Assembly (NCBI GenBank): GCA_964034945.1
Contig: OZ035962.1
Span: 83,225,942-83,289,941, forward strand
Source of the DNA: Chrysopilus asiliformis
Taxonomy: Eukaryota > Arthropoda > Insecta > Diptera > Rhagionidae
Reading direction: 5' to 3'
Length of the DNA: 64,000 nucleotides
Shown: positions 21,982-33,829 of the stretch, piece after piece
Numbering within the stretch: position 1 is the stretch's first letter
Layout of the letters: each line of letters begins with the position of its first letter
Translations under genes and position numbers: made by a program
The notes under the pieces: generated by a model
Databases searched by the model: none
What the model was told of the DNA's origin: nothing
The model's input: the letters and a program-made list of their open reading frames with translations, nothing else

Positions 21982-22242
21982 TCGGTCATTCAATGCAACA
22001 GCGACATAACTCAAAAAACACAAATTTTGAGTTATTTATGCAGCTGATATACTTTTTTTTTTCAAACTTTCGATTGCCGAAACTTCAAATCTGTAACTCA
22101 AAAATTTGCCACCAGAAAGCATGATTTATCGTTCTTGTCCTATCACTCTTACAGCAGAATTACATCATTCGAAACCTTAAACTACCTTTTTCTCGAAATC
22201 AATTTTTTTTTGAGTTATGCCGTTGTTGCATTGAATGAGCGA
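21982..22242. mobile_element. TA-flanked MITE, TIR TCGSTCATTCAATGCAACA
   Basis: A 261-bp element. The left end TCGGTCATTCAATGCAACAG and right end TTGTTGCATTGAATGAGCGA are inverted repeats that continue into a shared CATAACTCAAAAAA stretch, ~38 bp in all with few mismatches. TA lies on both sides. No coding content. Likely a Tc1/mariner-type MITE. Confidence 0.85.
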
Positions 22243-22296
22243 TATATTCGAAAACCGCTTGCCTACGACTTTCTGTAATGTTGTTTTCAATTTTAA

Positions 22297-23264
22297 AACA
22301 TGACAAATGTTATAATTGCCAATCTGGCAATTATTGAAAATCCGTACGGTGTTATGGCATTGCTCGAAGTTTAAGTGAATAGCGAACAGTTGTATAAAAA
22401 CTTTGAAGTCAAACTTTTCAAAAAGATTTTTTAAAATTTATTCCAATCGGATTTTGCTGTATGGAAGTTTTATGTAGAATCATATCCTAAATAACTTTTG
22501 TTGTTGCACTTTTTTGATAAGATGCACCGTTTTTGTGATATTCGCAAAAAACGTTTTCGTTCGTATGGGGGGTGCCCCCCCTAATGGTCCGTTTTTGCCC
22601 ATTAACGAACTTACCTCTGGAGCCCAATGAACGCAACGCGAACGCAACTAAAACGCAGAAAAATTTCAGCGGCAGAGCCCAATGGCATCTCGTGAAGTAG
22701 TACAAGTGACATCATATAAAGTGGTATAAAATTGCCAAAATTACAAAAATGGATAATTTTGAAGCGATAATTTGCTTTGTTGGTCTTTATCTTTGTTATT
22801 TGTATGCTATTGCAGTAAGGCTATCAATTTTTCCTCGAACGACATTTCCCCAACCTCACTTTATGAACTGTCAACGCAAAATTCTGCGGCAAAGTTAGAA
22901 GTTTGCAAACTTTTGCGTTATAGGTGCGTCCAATGCGTTCACTGTGCTCACTTCAAATGATTTCTATGGAACAAACTTGTAAGTGACAGTTTCTGCGTTC
23001 GCATTGCGTTCATTGGGCTCCAGGCATTAGCCTTGCATTTTACGAAAAACGGATCTGCGCAAAATTTCAAGTCTCTAGCTCAATCCATGCGCCCGCAATC
23101 CGCGCCACAGACGGACGGACAGACGGATGGACATGCAAAATTCAATTTTTTTTATCATTTTATACACACTTGTGTAATTCATTTTTGTGTGTGATGACGG
23201 GATCTTGGCGTTACAAACGGTAAAGCAAATTTAATATACCCTTTGGTTTCACCATACGGGTATA
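22297..23264 (-). repeat. Repeat B, copy B3 (interrupted)
   Basis: Reverse copy of B with the usual ends, split by a 413-bp TTA-flanked element at 22614-23026. Other B copies read AACTTAGCCTCGCATTTTAC at the insertion point. Confidence 0.85.
22614..23026. mobile_element. PIF/Harbinger-like MITE, TIR TGGAGCCCAATGAACGCAA
   Basis: The inverted ends carry TGGAGCCCAATGAACGCAAC and TTGCGTTCATTGGGCTCCA. TTA is duplicated: GAACTTA before and TTAGCC after the element, while uninterrupted B copies read AACTTAGCC. The interior has a start-codon frame, MDNFEAIICFVGLYLCY, that soon ends. A left-truncated second copy lies at 60905-61204. TWA duplication points to PIF/Harbinger mobilisation. Confidence 0.9.
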
Positions 23265-26200
23265 AAAAATGACACGCGGAAGAGACTTTTAGAATTTTTG
23301 GTAATTTCATCATGAATAATATACATGATTTTTTTTAAATATACCATATGAAGATTTGTTTGAGTCCCCGGATAGTAATCTACAGTCAAAAATATAGCTA
23401 AAATCAGAAGCGTTATAAATTAATAACAAGAAAATGATTTATTTCGTATGTTTAAAATCACATGAAATTTTGCGAAAATCTTTCATTATAGCTATTTGAA
23501 TACAAGTTCATATCCAGCTTCCATCAAAATTCTACCTGTAATGCATTTTTGTATAATATGAAAATCATTGAATTTATAGTGGGCGGAAGAAGCCGTAAAC
23601 AATCACTTTTGGTTAAATGTGTGTGTCTCATATTTTAAATCACCATGATTTTTGTTTATTTTTCTTTTCTATTGTGACATTAAATTTTTATTTAAAAAAT
23701 AAATAATCAGATGCGGAAAGTATAAAAATACTCCCTTTAGATTACATTTGCATTATTTAAAATTTATTTCTTATTTTCCCATTTCATTTAAAATACTGAG
23801 CTCAGATTTAGTTGGACTAAAACCAAAAGTAAAAAATGAAAAGAAATTGGAATTAAACTTTTCCATAGAATCAATCAGAATAAAGAAAGTTTTTCCAAGT
23901 ATAAAATTCTCGACCCTCTTAACATAATCGCAGAGTAAACAGATGATGCTTTAGCAACTAAGTGAAAAAGGCACGTGTTCGGTAATGCTAAAAAGGCTGG
24001 TATACAGGAAAAATTCAAGAAACTGGCTCGTAAGCTTCATCCCTTCATAAAGTACACTTAAAAATGCCAACTTAATTCTACTTTTTTTTTTGTTGTTGGA
24101 TGGCCATAGTTGATGTTGCTATTAAATGCTGTTCTCTACGGGCATTTTATCCGTTTTGTACAGAGAAGGATTTACTCGTTATAAAATTTGATGAAGGCAA
24201 GCTTTAGCTCTCCAAGATTTTCAGTTTAACACGATTAAAATTGACGTGATCATCACCTGATTTTCCTATTGTGTTTTATTGATTTTAAAATTATGCAGGA
24301 AATCCCTCAATCAGACGTTCTCGTTCTGTGCGGATGAAAACTCTTGATGTTGGAAATGAATTTGCATCAAAAAGTTATTTTTTCATCATATATACGTGTT
24401 TCCGCGAAACCACAAAGGTTTTGATAGATTAAATTAAGGATTTTGGCTTTGTTTTTTAAAAAATTGAATCATACATAGAAACAACAAATAATCACGCCAG
24501 ATAGATTTTGACTAAATTCTTATAAATTTTTAGTCTTTGTGATATGAAAAATGATAGCCAAACTGAAATGTATGTTTTTTTTTGTTAATAGTACACTCAT
24601 ATTACACGTATTTAGATTGAAGCAAAAAAAACCAAACTTTTCTACTCCCAGCTTTTATCAAATGTTCTCGATTGCTGAAATGAACCCTTATTTTAACATC
24701 GTTTCCATAGCTCGATTTATTCGATTCCGTTCTACGCGGTTCCGATCCACGCGGTTCCGATCTACGCTGTATTTGTATTTTCAATTAACCGCGAAAAGGG
24801 AGGGGGGGGGGGCAGAGGTGAACTGTTTTTTTTTTTTAAAATTTCGGTAAACATTTAATTTGGAAGCGATCGAGATGGAAATTGCAAATACAGGGGTTTT
24901 TAAAACGTGTGTCCAGTTTTATAATTTCTTAGTCTGGCAACACCACTTTTTTTGCTATCTAATAAAAATACCAAGGTTTGCCATTTTATCACGTCTCTTA
25001 CAAGTACTCATTAATATTACGAGAATTCGCATTCTTACAACGGGCAAAAAATTCATCTAAGATAGAGCCCAGTTTTAGCTAAACAATTTTGAGAACTAAA
25101 CCCATGCATTCGCAGTCATTGCGAGGGGATTAAAGACTTTTTGTGACAAGATATGGGCCTCCAAGGAAAGTTTTTCAAACAAAACGGTGAAACACTGCAT
25201 ATCAAGATACAATACAGGCTCAAGTTACAACGCCCCATTCCTCGCTCACATCATATTCCATTCCGGGTATTTTTAGTAATTTTGTTTTGTTCACTACTCT
25301 TTTATATTCCCAAATTATAATAGAAAAGTGAAAAATGCGCGTGATGTATTAAAATTGCTTCAGAAAATCTCATTCTTGCATAATTTTTTTTCTTTGCCTG
25401 ATGGCGCTTTTTGTGCTTCTTACGTCCTGAACTCCTTTTCCTGGATAAAAATGATTTCGGTTTTATTTTGATTTTGCTTTTCGTCTTTTTAATATGGAAA
25501 TTTATGTTTACAGTGCTGAAAGCCATCTAGCAATGACCAAGATCCAAACGAGATATGTAACTTGGTTCCTTCTTCAAGTCCATTTCGGGCTGCAAAAGGC
25601 AGGCAACTTTTCGAAAGGGCTTTTTTCTCTTTACGCTTGTAGGAAGTAATTTTTATTGGAGTTTTTCTTTATCTGGAATATTTCCATATTCGAGATTTGG
25701 TATTTCGCTTATATAACGCCGTACAACCTTAAGCTCTGGAATTTGTCTGGCCGGTGCTGACCTTGTCTAAAATCCTAAACGGAGAGTGTTACTTTTATTA
25801 AACATTATGCTTTGAGCATATAAAACTGACTATCAAGCTGAGCAAAATTGATGTTGAAAATTGCTGTTTGAAAGAAACACAAAAACAAAACACACAAAGA
25901 TTGAAAAAAAAACAGTGAAATAAGAGCAGAAATGTGCTGTTGGATTTTTCCATAAATATTTGCCATTTTTCCCTTGACTTGGTCTTTTTGCCTTTGATTT
26001 TAAGTGGCGGATATATGTTTGTGCTCGTGTATAGTGAAAAATAACATGTCGTTAATCTTAACTTGGATCCTTTAGACCCGCTTCTGTATTGTTGTTGAAA
26101 AAAAGCTCTTGTTGTGTTCGTTTTTTTAAGCTACTGGAAAAGTATAGCATGAACATAATTGAAACTAAACAATCGTTTTCATTTCATACTAAATTAGACT

Positions 26201-26429
26201 TGTAGTTTGTCCTTTATTACAAGGGATTATTACCAAAAATTGTATTTATTTGTAAAACAACTGAAATTCATTATCATTTTGTTTTATATGATGAAATAAA
26301 AATTCTATTGAGTTTTTTAAATGACTAATTATGCGAGATAGATTGTAACAAACTTTTAACTATTTTTGTATTTAAATCAGAATCCAAAATATAATTTAAC
26401 CATAAGAAAAGCTACAATTTCTTACATCA
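23265..26429. other. AT-rich DNA with minor repeats
   Basis: Three kb with no supported gene. It holds a short tandem of GTTCCGATCTACGCG-like units at 24725-24770, a G12 run near 24800 followed by a T run at 24825-24838, and an AG-rich stretch near 25420. A minus-strand frame at 25302-25526 is Lys/Arg-rich because of A-richness and is not convincing. Confidence 0.55.
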
Positions 26430-26835
26430 TCATACTAATCACACTAAATATGAAAATGAGCTGTTGTCTGTCTGTCTAAATGTGTGTCTGTCTGTCTGTT
26501 CCTCTTTCACGTCAAAACAGCTGAACCGATTGACCTGAATGTGGGATGGATGTTCGCTGTAGGCCTTGTTCAGTTGGTTACAATTTAGATACACTCTGGG
26601 CCAGGGATACGCAACTGGTGGCCCGCGAGGCTTTTTGATCCAGCCCGCGACGTCCAAGCTTGACCCGTAGAAAAATTTAAAATATTAGCACATCAAATTT
26701 CACATTTGGCCCGCCAAAAAAAATAGTTGCGTATCCCTGGTCTAGGCTATCTAATTTGTAACCAATTGAATTTTATTTTCCTAGGTTTTATTCTACTCAC
26801 GCTTTTAGACAGGCGAAGCCGGATCCAAATTCTAG
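26430..26835 (+). mobile_element. Non-autonomous Helitron
   Basis: It starts TCATACTAATCACACTAAAT and is followed by CTGTCTGTCT tracts and CAGCTGAACCGATTGACCTG, the arrangement typical of short insect Helitrons. It ends GGCGAAGCCGGATCC, AAATTCTAG, followed by T, i.e. the CTAG-T terminus. No target duplication is seen and the host dinucleotide is A|T, as expected for Helitrons. A hAT MITE is nested inside. It encodes no Rep/helicase. Confidence 0.85.
26602..26739. mobile_element. hAT MITE nested in the Helitron
   Basis: 138 bp with perfect 15-bp inverted ends CAGGGATACGCAACT and AGTTGCGTATCCCTG, the style of hAT termini, followed inside by GGTGGCCCGCGAGGC. The flanking octamers CTCTGGGC and GTCTAGGC match at 6 of 8 positions, a decayed 8-bp duplication as in hAT elements. 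Confidence 0.88.
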
Positions 26836-28825
26836 TAAAATGTACAATAAAATAAAAGTTTCCCTTTTTGATAAGAAAGTCTTAACAAATATGATAAATT
26901 TTTGCAAAATTTGTCTTCATTACCGCAAAGTTTCTTTTGAATTGGCTTTTGATTTATGAAAAAGTTATGTCAAATCAAATTCTCAATATTTTGAATTTTT
27001 ATAACTTTGCAGCAAATACAACGTTTTTTTTTTATAAAATCACAAAAAACCTTTTAATAAATTATCTAGTAACGTTAGAAAGATCAATGGAACATAAAAA
27101 ATATATTTTTTGAGCATATTTGCACAATTCAGAAGAAAGTTTGTTTGAAATACAAAAATTTTGCAAAACATTATCCACGCATGGATGATTTTTAAATTCA
27201 AGAGAGCATAATATATACTTTAACAATGTTTATTTTGCACAACAATATCAAACTATCGATTTGTATAATTTAAAGCAAAATTTTCAAATATTGCAAAACT
27301 GCGATTGATTCCAAAAACTTATTGAATTTAGTGTTTATTTGATCCTTTATTGAAACTTATTTTGTTTGTATCTATTAATAGCCCAAATGATAGGAAATGA
27401 AATTTGTTATTCAATTTATCCGATAAATACATATATCGGAAATGTGGTTTATGCAGGCGGATTTACGTGGCCATGCCGTAAATAATTAAACTTTTATTAT
27501 AAAATCACTGATGTCACTATCCCGTGATACAACGTCAAATTTAAATTGACACACTATACAACCCTCTGGTAAACGTACAATAAAACGGTAAACGAAATAC
27601 ACAATTTTTGGGGAGTTGAAATTTTCCGCATCAATTATATTTGATGCATTTTGTATCATGTGAAACAAAAATTCGATTAAAATTTGGTTTTTGTATGTTT
27701 GGAGGTGTGTGAATTGGTTTGCAGGGCTATTTTCACTTGAATTGTTTAAGTTTTTATTTACATGACAAATGCAACTATGATTCAACATCAACATATTCAC
27801 ATGGGACATGAACTTTTGATGGGGTTCTTGGTCTTTGACAGCACGTCCTACCACCGGGAAAATAATTGAATAAAATTTGCATTTAAACTTTTCTGGTGAT
27901 GTGAAAATCAGTGAAAACCTCTTATGGTGTCATCAGAAGTGGGTTTAGATTCCATGGAAAAGTTATGCGATATTACCGTTTTTAGACGTGAACACATGAA
28001 CTTTTTGCTAGCTTTGCGTTAATTTTTGAAACTTTTTATAAATAATATGATTTGTTGGGAAAATTTCATTTGCGTTGCAAACGAATTAAGTCACGCTTGG
28101 GGAAAATGTTTTTTTTTTCATTTTAAAAACCTTCAATTTTAATCCAATCATAAATTTAAATGTTCATCTATGTGTGAATAATCCTTTTAAATTATAATGT
28201 TTTTGATGATTTAGTTAAAAGTTGAAAGATTTTATTGGAGTTTTGAATATGTCGCAATATTTCATTGTATATTTACAACTTATTCACTTTAATTGGTTTG
28301 ACAACCTGTTTTTATGTGATTTCCCAAAAAATAAGAGTATGTATATTTGTATATTGTATATGCGTTCGGCTATATAGCTATCAAAGAAGAATGAATCCCT
28401 CAACGAAAAATATTGAACCACATTGCGTTGAATTGTCTGAGAATGTGTCTAGCCATGATTACAGAATGAGTTCCCCTCCCCTCTGGCCTCCTCACCTGCT
28501 ATCTCGTAATAAAAAAAACGCCATATTCTCCCCATCCTGACTTTCCGTCCTGCTATATCATAAACCATTCAACTAATTTTAATGGGGATTTTGGTATTAG
28601 ATAGAAAATATTACGACAGACATATGTAGTTAATAATGTACACTATTTTGCCTTCTGTTTACCCCTCCTTAAAATTCGAAAAGAAAAATCGTGAGTATAA
28701 AGGTTTTTTAGTAAAATACACCGAGAATTACATAGGCAACATAATTTAATTTCCAATTTTAGTTTATTAAAAAACATTTAATCATAAAACAACAAGCACA
28801 CTCAAAATTTATAAGAAAAACATAA
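26836..28825. other. AT-rich DNA, one unexplained frame
   Basis: Mostly low-complexity AT-rich DNA. A 122-codon minus-strand frame (27486-27854) is less AT-biased than others and ends with RLPEGCIVCQFKFDVVSR, but I recognise no family and see no convincing exon borders. Confidence 0.5.
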
Positions 28826-29170
28826 GAAAAGCTATAATTCTGGTAATAGCTATAATTCTGGGCCAATGGACAAATACTCTATAAGATGACAGACCAAATG
28901 TTTATTTAAAAAAAAAAACCATTTATATGGGAGAGGGGGAAAGGAGTGCTCCGGTGGGAATTTTGATGTATGGAACGGTTATGTAAGATCATATTCTAAA
29001 CAGATTGTACTTATATAAATTGTTCAATACGACTCACCGTTTTCGAGAAAATAGAGAAAATAGTATTCGATTTGTAGGGGGGAGGGGGGAGGGGGGGAGG
29101 GGGAAGAAGTGGTCAGGGCCGTATCGAAGGCTCTGGATTGGGGGGGGGGGCATCTCAATTTTCCCAACTC
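28826..29170 (-). repeat. Repeat A copy with G-rich expansion
   Basis: Reverse copy of A: AGAAAAGCTATAATTC, TGGACAAATACTCTATAAGA, ATTTTGATGTATGGAACGGT, CGTTTTCGAGAAAATAG. The phrase that normally reads TATGGGGGAGGGG has grown into a GGGGGGA-rich block at 29077-29150. Confidence 0.7.
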
Positions 29171-30082
29171 GAACATCTAATTTTTCCTAACTAGGATGTA
29201 CCTAATAAAAATTCCTTTTCCTTGCCCAGAATCTCTGACCAGAAATTATAATAAAGAATAATGGTTATGTTAACATATTGTAATTTTTTTTATTTTTCAC
29301 ATACAATTAAATAAAGGGTAAACACTAATAATCTTATGCGACCCTTGAGAGAAAAGATAACCGTATGAAAATAAATATAGTCCTCTCGTTTAAACCGTGA
29401 GCTGTCAAAGGAAAATAGACTTTAGGAATGGTGTTGGCGCCTAAAGTTAGTCTCAAACTTGTGAAATTTGAATTTCGCCGCAGACGAAATTTGAATTTTG
29501 CCACATTATACAGTTCAGTGGATGCGTTTATGTATGATAAAGAGGGAAATACTTTTGGGACAATTTTTCAGCAGACTGACTAGCCTTCCCCCCCCCCATT
29601 CAAGTGCGTGTTTTAGAACCTAAACAAGTGCGTGTTTTAGAACCTATGACAAATAATTCATTATTTTTATGAAAGGAGTTTATGGAATTTATAATGTATT
29701 TCCATAAAATCTATAAATCGTCAAATATTATAAAAATTTCACGTTGGTTTTAGTTCTTCCCAATGATTTCGATTTCTGTGGTATTGGTATCTTTTTACTG
29801 TTACCACCAAAATTCACTTGCTTTTGTTTTATACTCACACTTTTTCAGATTCACTTCTATTTCATTTCGCTTCCACCCATATGTTCCGAGCGCTAAAACT
29901 TCCATTACTGCTAGTATACCCATTCTGAAGTATGTGTACTAACCAAGAAACATTTTTAGTTGTGCAAAGTATATCACAAAGCCAAATTTTTTCACAAATT
30001 TTATGAAATTTTCCATAAAAACAATGCTTATTCTTGCATAAAGCCTATAAAAAGTCGTCTGTGAATTGATGATTTTTGTTCC
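29171..30082. other. AT-rich DNA with a tandem duplicate
   Basis: It includes two tandem copies of AAGTGCGTGTTTTAGAACCT (29602-29645) and an inverted pair of GAAATTTGAATTTCG-like phrases near 29460-29500. No gene was recognised. Confidence 0.55.
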
Positions 30083-30086
30083 TTAA

Positions 30087-30301
30087 CACGTTGACTGCCG
30101 AACCAATTTCGTAAATGTTTAAAGGAAATGCAAATATATGTAGATCTATAGAATGTATGTATGAATGTGTGTACGTATGTATGTAGAAAGCATGTATGCA
30201 GAATGTAGACCTGGCTATCGAAAATTATAGCCGGGGCCCATCATGAAACTTGTGCACTTTTTCCCTGGCTATCAAAAATGTTAACCCTAGCAGTCAATGT
30301 G
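30087..30301. mobile_element. TTAA-flanked MITE, piggyBac-like
   Basis: 215 bp flanked by TTAA at 30083-30086 and 30302-30305. The inverted ends are CACGTTGACTGCC and the imperfect complement AGCAGTCAATGTG. TTAA is the invariant target of piggyBac transposases. The interior has GTATGTATGTAT microsatellite runs and a GGCTATCGAAAATTATAGCC hairpin. Non-coding. Confidence 0.8.
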
Positions 30302-30305
30302 TTAA

Positions 30306-31560
30306 AAATAATTTCAAAGTAAAAATTATTATAGGATTTATGAAACCGTTTCCTAAATTATGAAACACTTTTTCTTAAAATGAATGAAACTTGTAATAAA
30401 CCAAATGATTTTTCTTGTATTTTATGGAGTTTTTTCAAGTTTTAATGAAAAAGAGCACATCTTAAAAGTAATGAAATATTTTCATAGATCTAATGAATGA
30501 AATTTTTCTGAGTGCATAAACTATAACTTGGCGCTGCACTCCTTATCTCGAAAAAATAAATCAGTTCCTGGAAAAAATAGTTAAAAACAAAAAATTTTAA
30601 TAAGATTTCTCACCGACGGGATATAACGCGGTTTTTTTACGTTTCCGGTATATTTTCTATTTCACTATACTATACTATACTAAATATTGAAATGATAAGA
30701 ATTTAGTTCGTTTGGGGTAAAAATTCCATGAACATTCCCAAAACATAAAAATCGATTTGGGCAAGCAGAGGATTGGTCACCGTTATTGGAAAATTTACCG
30801 CCTGTCTTGTGTGAAATCGATAGCCCAGCCAGACAAAGTCGGACTGGGTTGGGCACATCATCAAAACTATTGTTTTTGTTGACAGCAATCGAAAAATTCA
30901 GGTCTGATATGGGGGGTGGCCCCACGGTATGTGCTCAATTTTTATCGATTTTCCAATATTCCACTTGCTCTTTCCAGTTGCCATTCAATAACATTTATTG
31001 CTGCGGGACAAATATAATGTCGTTTAATGAACCTAGCAAGAGCCGGGTAATCGAACCTGAAATGAAGAAACTCCCGATGGCATTGAGTATACAGCTGAAA
31101 AATTGAGGAACAAAAGACCGAAATTAAACGTTGAACACGATCCCTACGATATGAGGGGTTAAACTGAGAAATGGCATGGTCGTGTCCATTACTGTAAGGG
31201 TAAGGGTGAAACATGTACAACACATGACAGCAGCATGAAATGTTTTCCCCTAAACAGCCTTTTATTGATCCATTGGGAAAGGAAAATTGCTCCCGAAATG
31301 GGAAAATCTTTCATTATTTTGTATCATAATGGGATAGTGGACGCCTATATAAATCCCATATATCGTCTTATGTTAGAAGTAAATGTCCCAAGGGTGCAGA
31401 ACCTATACGTTGGATTCACTATCATGGAAAAATTCCTCTTCAACTGACTGATTTTCATCTGATTTAGCTCTGTCCGTTGTTGTTTCCCAATCTTATATAT
31501 ATCTTTGATATCTCAGGATTTAGTTCGTACAGTGTTTAGTATAATATAATGAGCTTAAAA
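30306..31560. other. Unexplained segment, somewhat GC-elevated
   Basis: Between about 30690 and 31450 the sequence is less AT-rich and has frames of 60-106 codons on both strands (30786-31106 plus, 30942-31223 minus, 31235-31447 plus). None has a motif I know, and overlapping frames on both strands argue against coding. A TATAC tandem lies at 30667-30683. Confidence 0.4.
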
Positions 31561-31564
31561 TGCC

Positions 31565-31802
31565 GAAAGCAGTTCTCTTTTATTAATGATTGATCTCTGA
31601 TTCTTATTAGGTGTTGCTTTCCGCCTTTATCGGAGGGTAGATTTGTTAACTGAGAGCCGAGGAAAAAATTCCCTAAATACTTTTTTTTGGCGATTTATTC
31701 ATCTTGAGGCAATAATTTTGCTACAAAAAACTACCAGTGACTCGTGTAAAGCTTTCGCTGCTGACATCGTAGGCGGAAACTGGAAGATACCGGAAACAAA
31801 AC
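31565..31802 (+). repeat. 238-bp segment, copy 1 (likely source)
   Basis: This segment, from GAAAGCAGTTCTCTTTTATT to CCGGAAACAAAAC, recurs at 33145-33382 with the same length and only about five base changes. This copy has no flanking duplication. The bases just outside (CC on the left, ATTT on the right) are the same as those just outside copy 2. It contains a 54-codon stretch MLTESRGKNSLN that is open in both copies, but no protein family is recognised. Confidence 0.85.
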
Positions 31803-32033
31803 ATTTATACAGCTTTCATTTTTCCGACATTGTGTTGAGCAGTCATGAGCAATAATTGGTACCATAATAGAATTTTTAGCCGTAAAAACAGCATTGTACT
31901 TTAATTAATGAGATGAAATATAATTTGAAGGGAATCGTTTTTAATTATGTATAAAGTTAAAAGGTCATTCACACTTATTTGAACAAAGTTTTGATATTAA
32001 ATTATCAGAAATGGCGATCATATCCTATGAAAG

Positions 32034-32746
32034 TAGGGTTGCCAGAACATCTCTTTTGAAGACAATCTAATCCCCTTTTTAACCCCAATCTTTTTTTCTC
32101 TTTCTTTTTCCCTGCTTGTTTTCATTTTTTTATAGATAAGTGTTGTTTCATACTACGCGTAAAAAACCAAACATATCATGCCACGAAAATTCCATAATGT
32201 ATTACAATATATTCACACTCTAATTTATGTTAGTAGTCGACCTGCTATTTTCTGTGTGTCATGCCTTTTGGGAAGTGCTTTTATTTCGAACATTTCCATA
32301 ACCAAGTGAAAGTGTGCATTATATTTTTAATGGGAGATCTTTTTCGATTCACCAGCAAAAAGAGTTTCTTCACCAAACCAGAATAGACTCCCAGGGCCAA
32401 GGGCTGTCAAAATCAATACAAATCAAATCTGCAACGATTCAAAATTGAGGTTTAGGAAAAAGATGAGCGGGTTGAAAATCCCGAAAAAAACGAGTACTAT
32501 ATAAGTTCAATGTTCGAGTAAGTAAATAAATATTGTAAATAAGTGGGTAATTATTCAATAAATTAGGACCATGGCGACCAAAAAGTGCTTTGGTTTATAC
32601 AGTCATTTTATTTGTAAGTTCTGTAATTTTCACTTTTAAAAAAGTTCTCTGTCAGTTCTCTTTTTTCATTTTGGATATTCCCTATAGAAGTTATCTTTTT
32701 TCACGTAGAGGTTCTCTTTTGACAAATATAGATTCTGGCAACCCTA
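32034..32746. mobile_element. Non-autonomous hAT element
   Basis: 713 bp with inverted ends TAGGGTTGCCAGAA and TTCTGGCAACCCTA. An exact 8-bp duplication TATGAAAG lies on both sides (32026-32033 and 32747-32754), diagnostic of hAT-type insertion. The right subterminal region repeats GTTCTCTTTT several times, likely transposase-binding sites. No transposase ORF. Confidence 0.92.
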
Positions 32747-32754
32747 TATGAAAG

Positions 32755-33126
32755 TAATTTCTTCCTTCTTAATCGCCGAAATATCTGGAAGATCCATGCT
32801 TGAAGAGCTCAAAATTAATTTATTTATTTACATATTTATAATATTGCTATAGAACAGATATTTATCCAATTACTTAATAGCACAAAAATATTAAACTTCG
32901 AAGTGGAATTGAAATATGCGTTTTTTCCATTTCGAAGTTTATCGTGGCAACATCAAATTCATGATCTGTGACCTGGAAAATGCGAATTCTCCAAAAAAAG
33001 ATGGAAAACATATAATTTCTGTTATGCTTTAAGCTTATACCACAATACCGCGCTATTTGTCGCGTCGTCCTGAGGTCAGTAGGGCACGGTGACAGTCGAA
33101 GTCATTACCTAAACCCCAATTACGCG
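32755..33126. other. AT-rich DNA, nothing recognised
   Basis: No supported feature. Confidence 0.55.
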
Positions 33127-33400
33127 ATTTGTGTTCTCATAACCGAAAGCAGTTCTTTTTTATTAATGATTGATCTCTGATTCTTATTAGGTGTTGCTTT
33201 CCGCCTTTATCGGAGGGTAGATTTGTTAACTGAGAGCCGAGGAAAAAATTCCCTAAATACTTTTTTTTGGCGATTTGTTCATCTTGAGGCAATAATTTTG
33301 CTACAAAAAACTACCAGTGACTCGTGTAAAGCATTCGCTGCTGACATCGTAGGCGGAAAACGGAAGATACCGGAAACAAAACATTTGTGTTCTCATAACC
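33127..33400 (+). repeat. Copied 238-bp segment inside an 18-bp duplication
   Basis: The insert 33145-33382 is flanked on both sides by ATTTGTGTTCTCATAACC (33127-33144 and 33383-33400), a perfect 18-bp direct duplication. The insert is a near-identical copy of 31565-31802. The original target would have been GCGATTTGT, a 13-base spacer, then ACAAATCGC, a perfect 9-bp hairpin. The long duplication resembles retroposition, but the insert lacks a poly-A or repeat tail. Shared bases at both junctions instead suggest template-directed repair. Confidence 0.85.
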
Positions 33401-33407
33401 TACAAAT

Positions 33408-33460
33408 CGCAGTGAATTTGAAGATTATTGTGCAGTGAATTTGAAGATTATTGTGCTGTG
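33408..33460. repeat. Tandem duplicate of ~24 bp
   Basis: GTGAATTTGAAGATTATTGT occurs twice in tandem, with a third partial copy (TGTGAATG). Confidence 0.8.
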
Positions 33461-33825
33461 AATGTTGTTTTTTATTACATAAAAACGGACTATCAGAACA
33501 TTACATTCATTGCATTAACATTTGCTACAACACTCAGAAAATGTAAACAACTGTTGGGAGATGGCAGACATAATGTACCGAGCTTCCCAAATACATACTA
33601 ATTATCATAATTCACCACTTACGACATCTCTGTTAATGTCATCGCGTCTAAAAGTAAAAACTAGACCTAATCTATGCGGAGCGCTGCGCCTGACCAAAAG
33701 AAAATAATTTAAATCGGTTCGGCAGAACTTCTTAACTAAGGATGCATGAAAATCCTTGGTCATAAGATTTTTAGTTTACTACGAAAATTGCATGAAAAAG
33801 AACATATACCCATACTCCACTTTTT
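33461..33825. other. AT-rich DNA, nothing recognised
   Basis: No supported feature. Confidence 0.55.
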
Positions 33826-33829
33826 TAGA

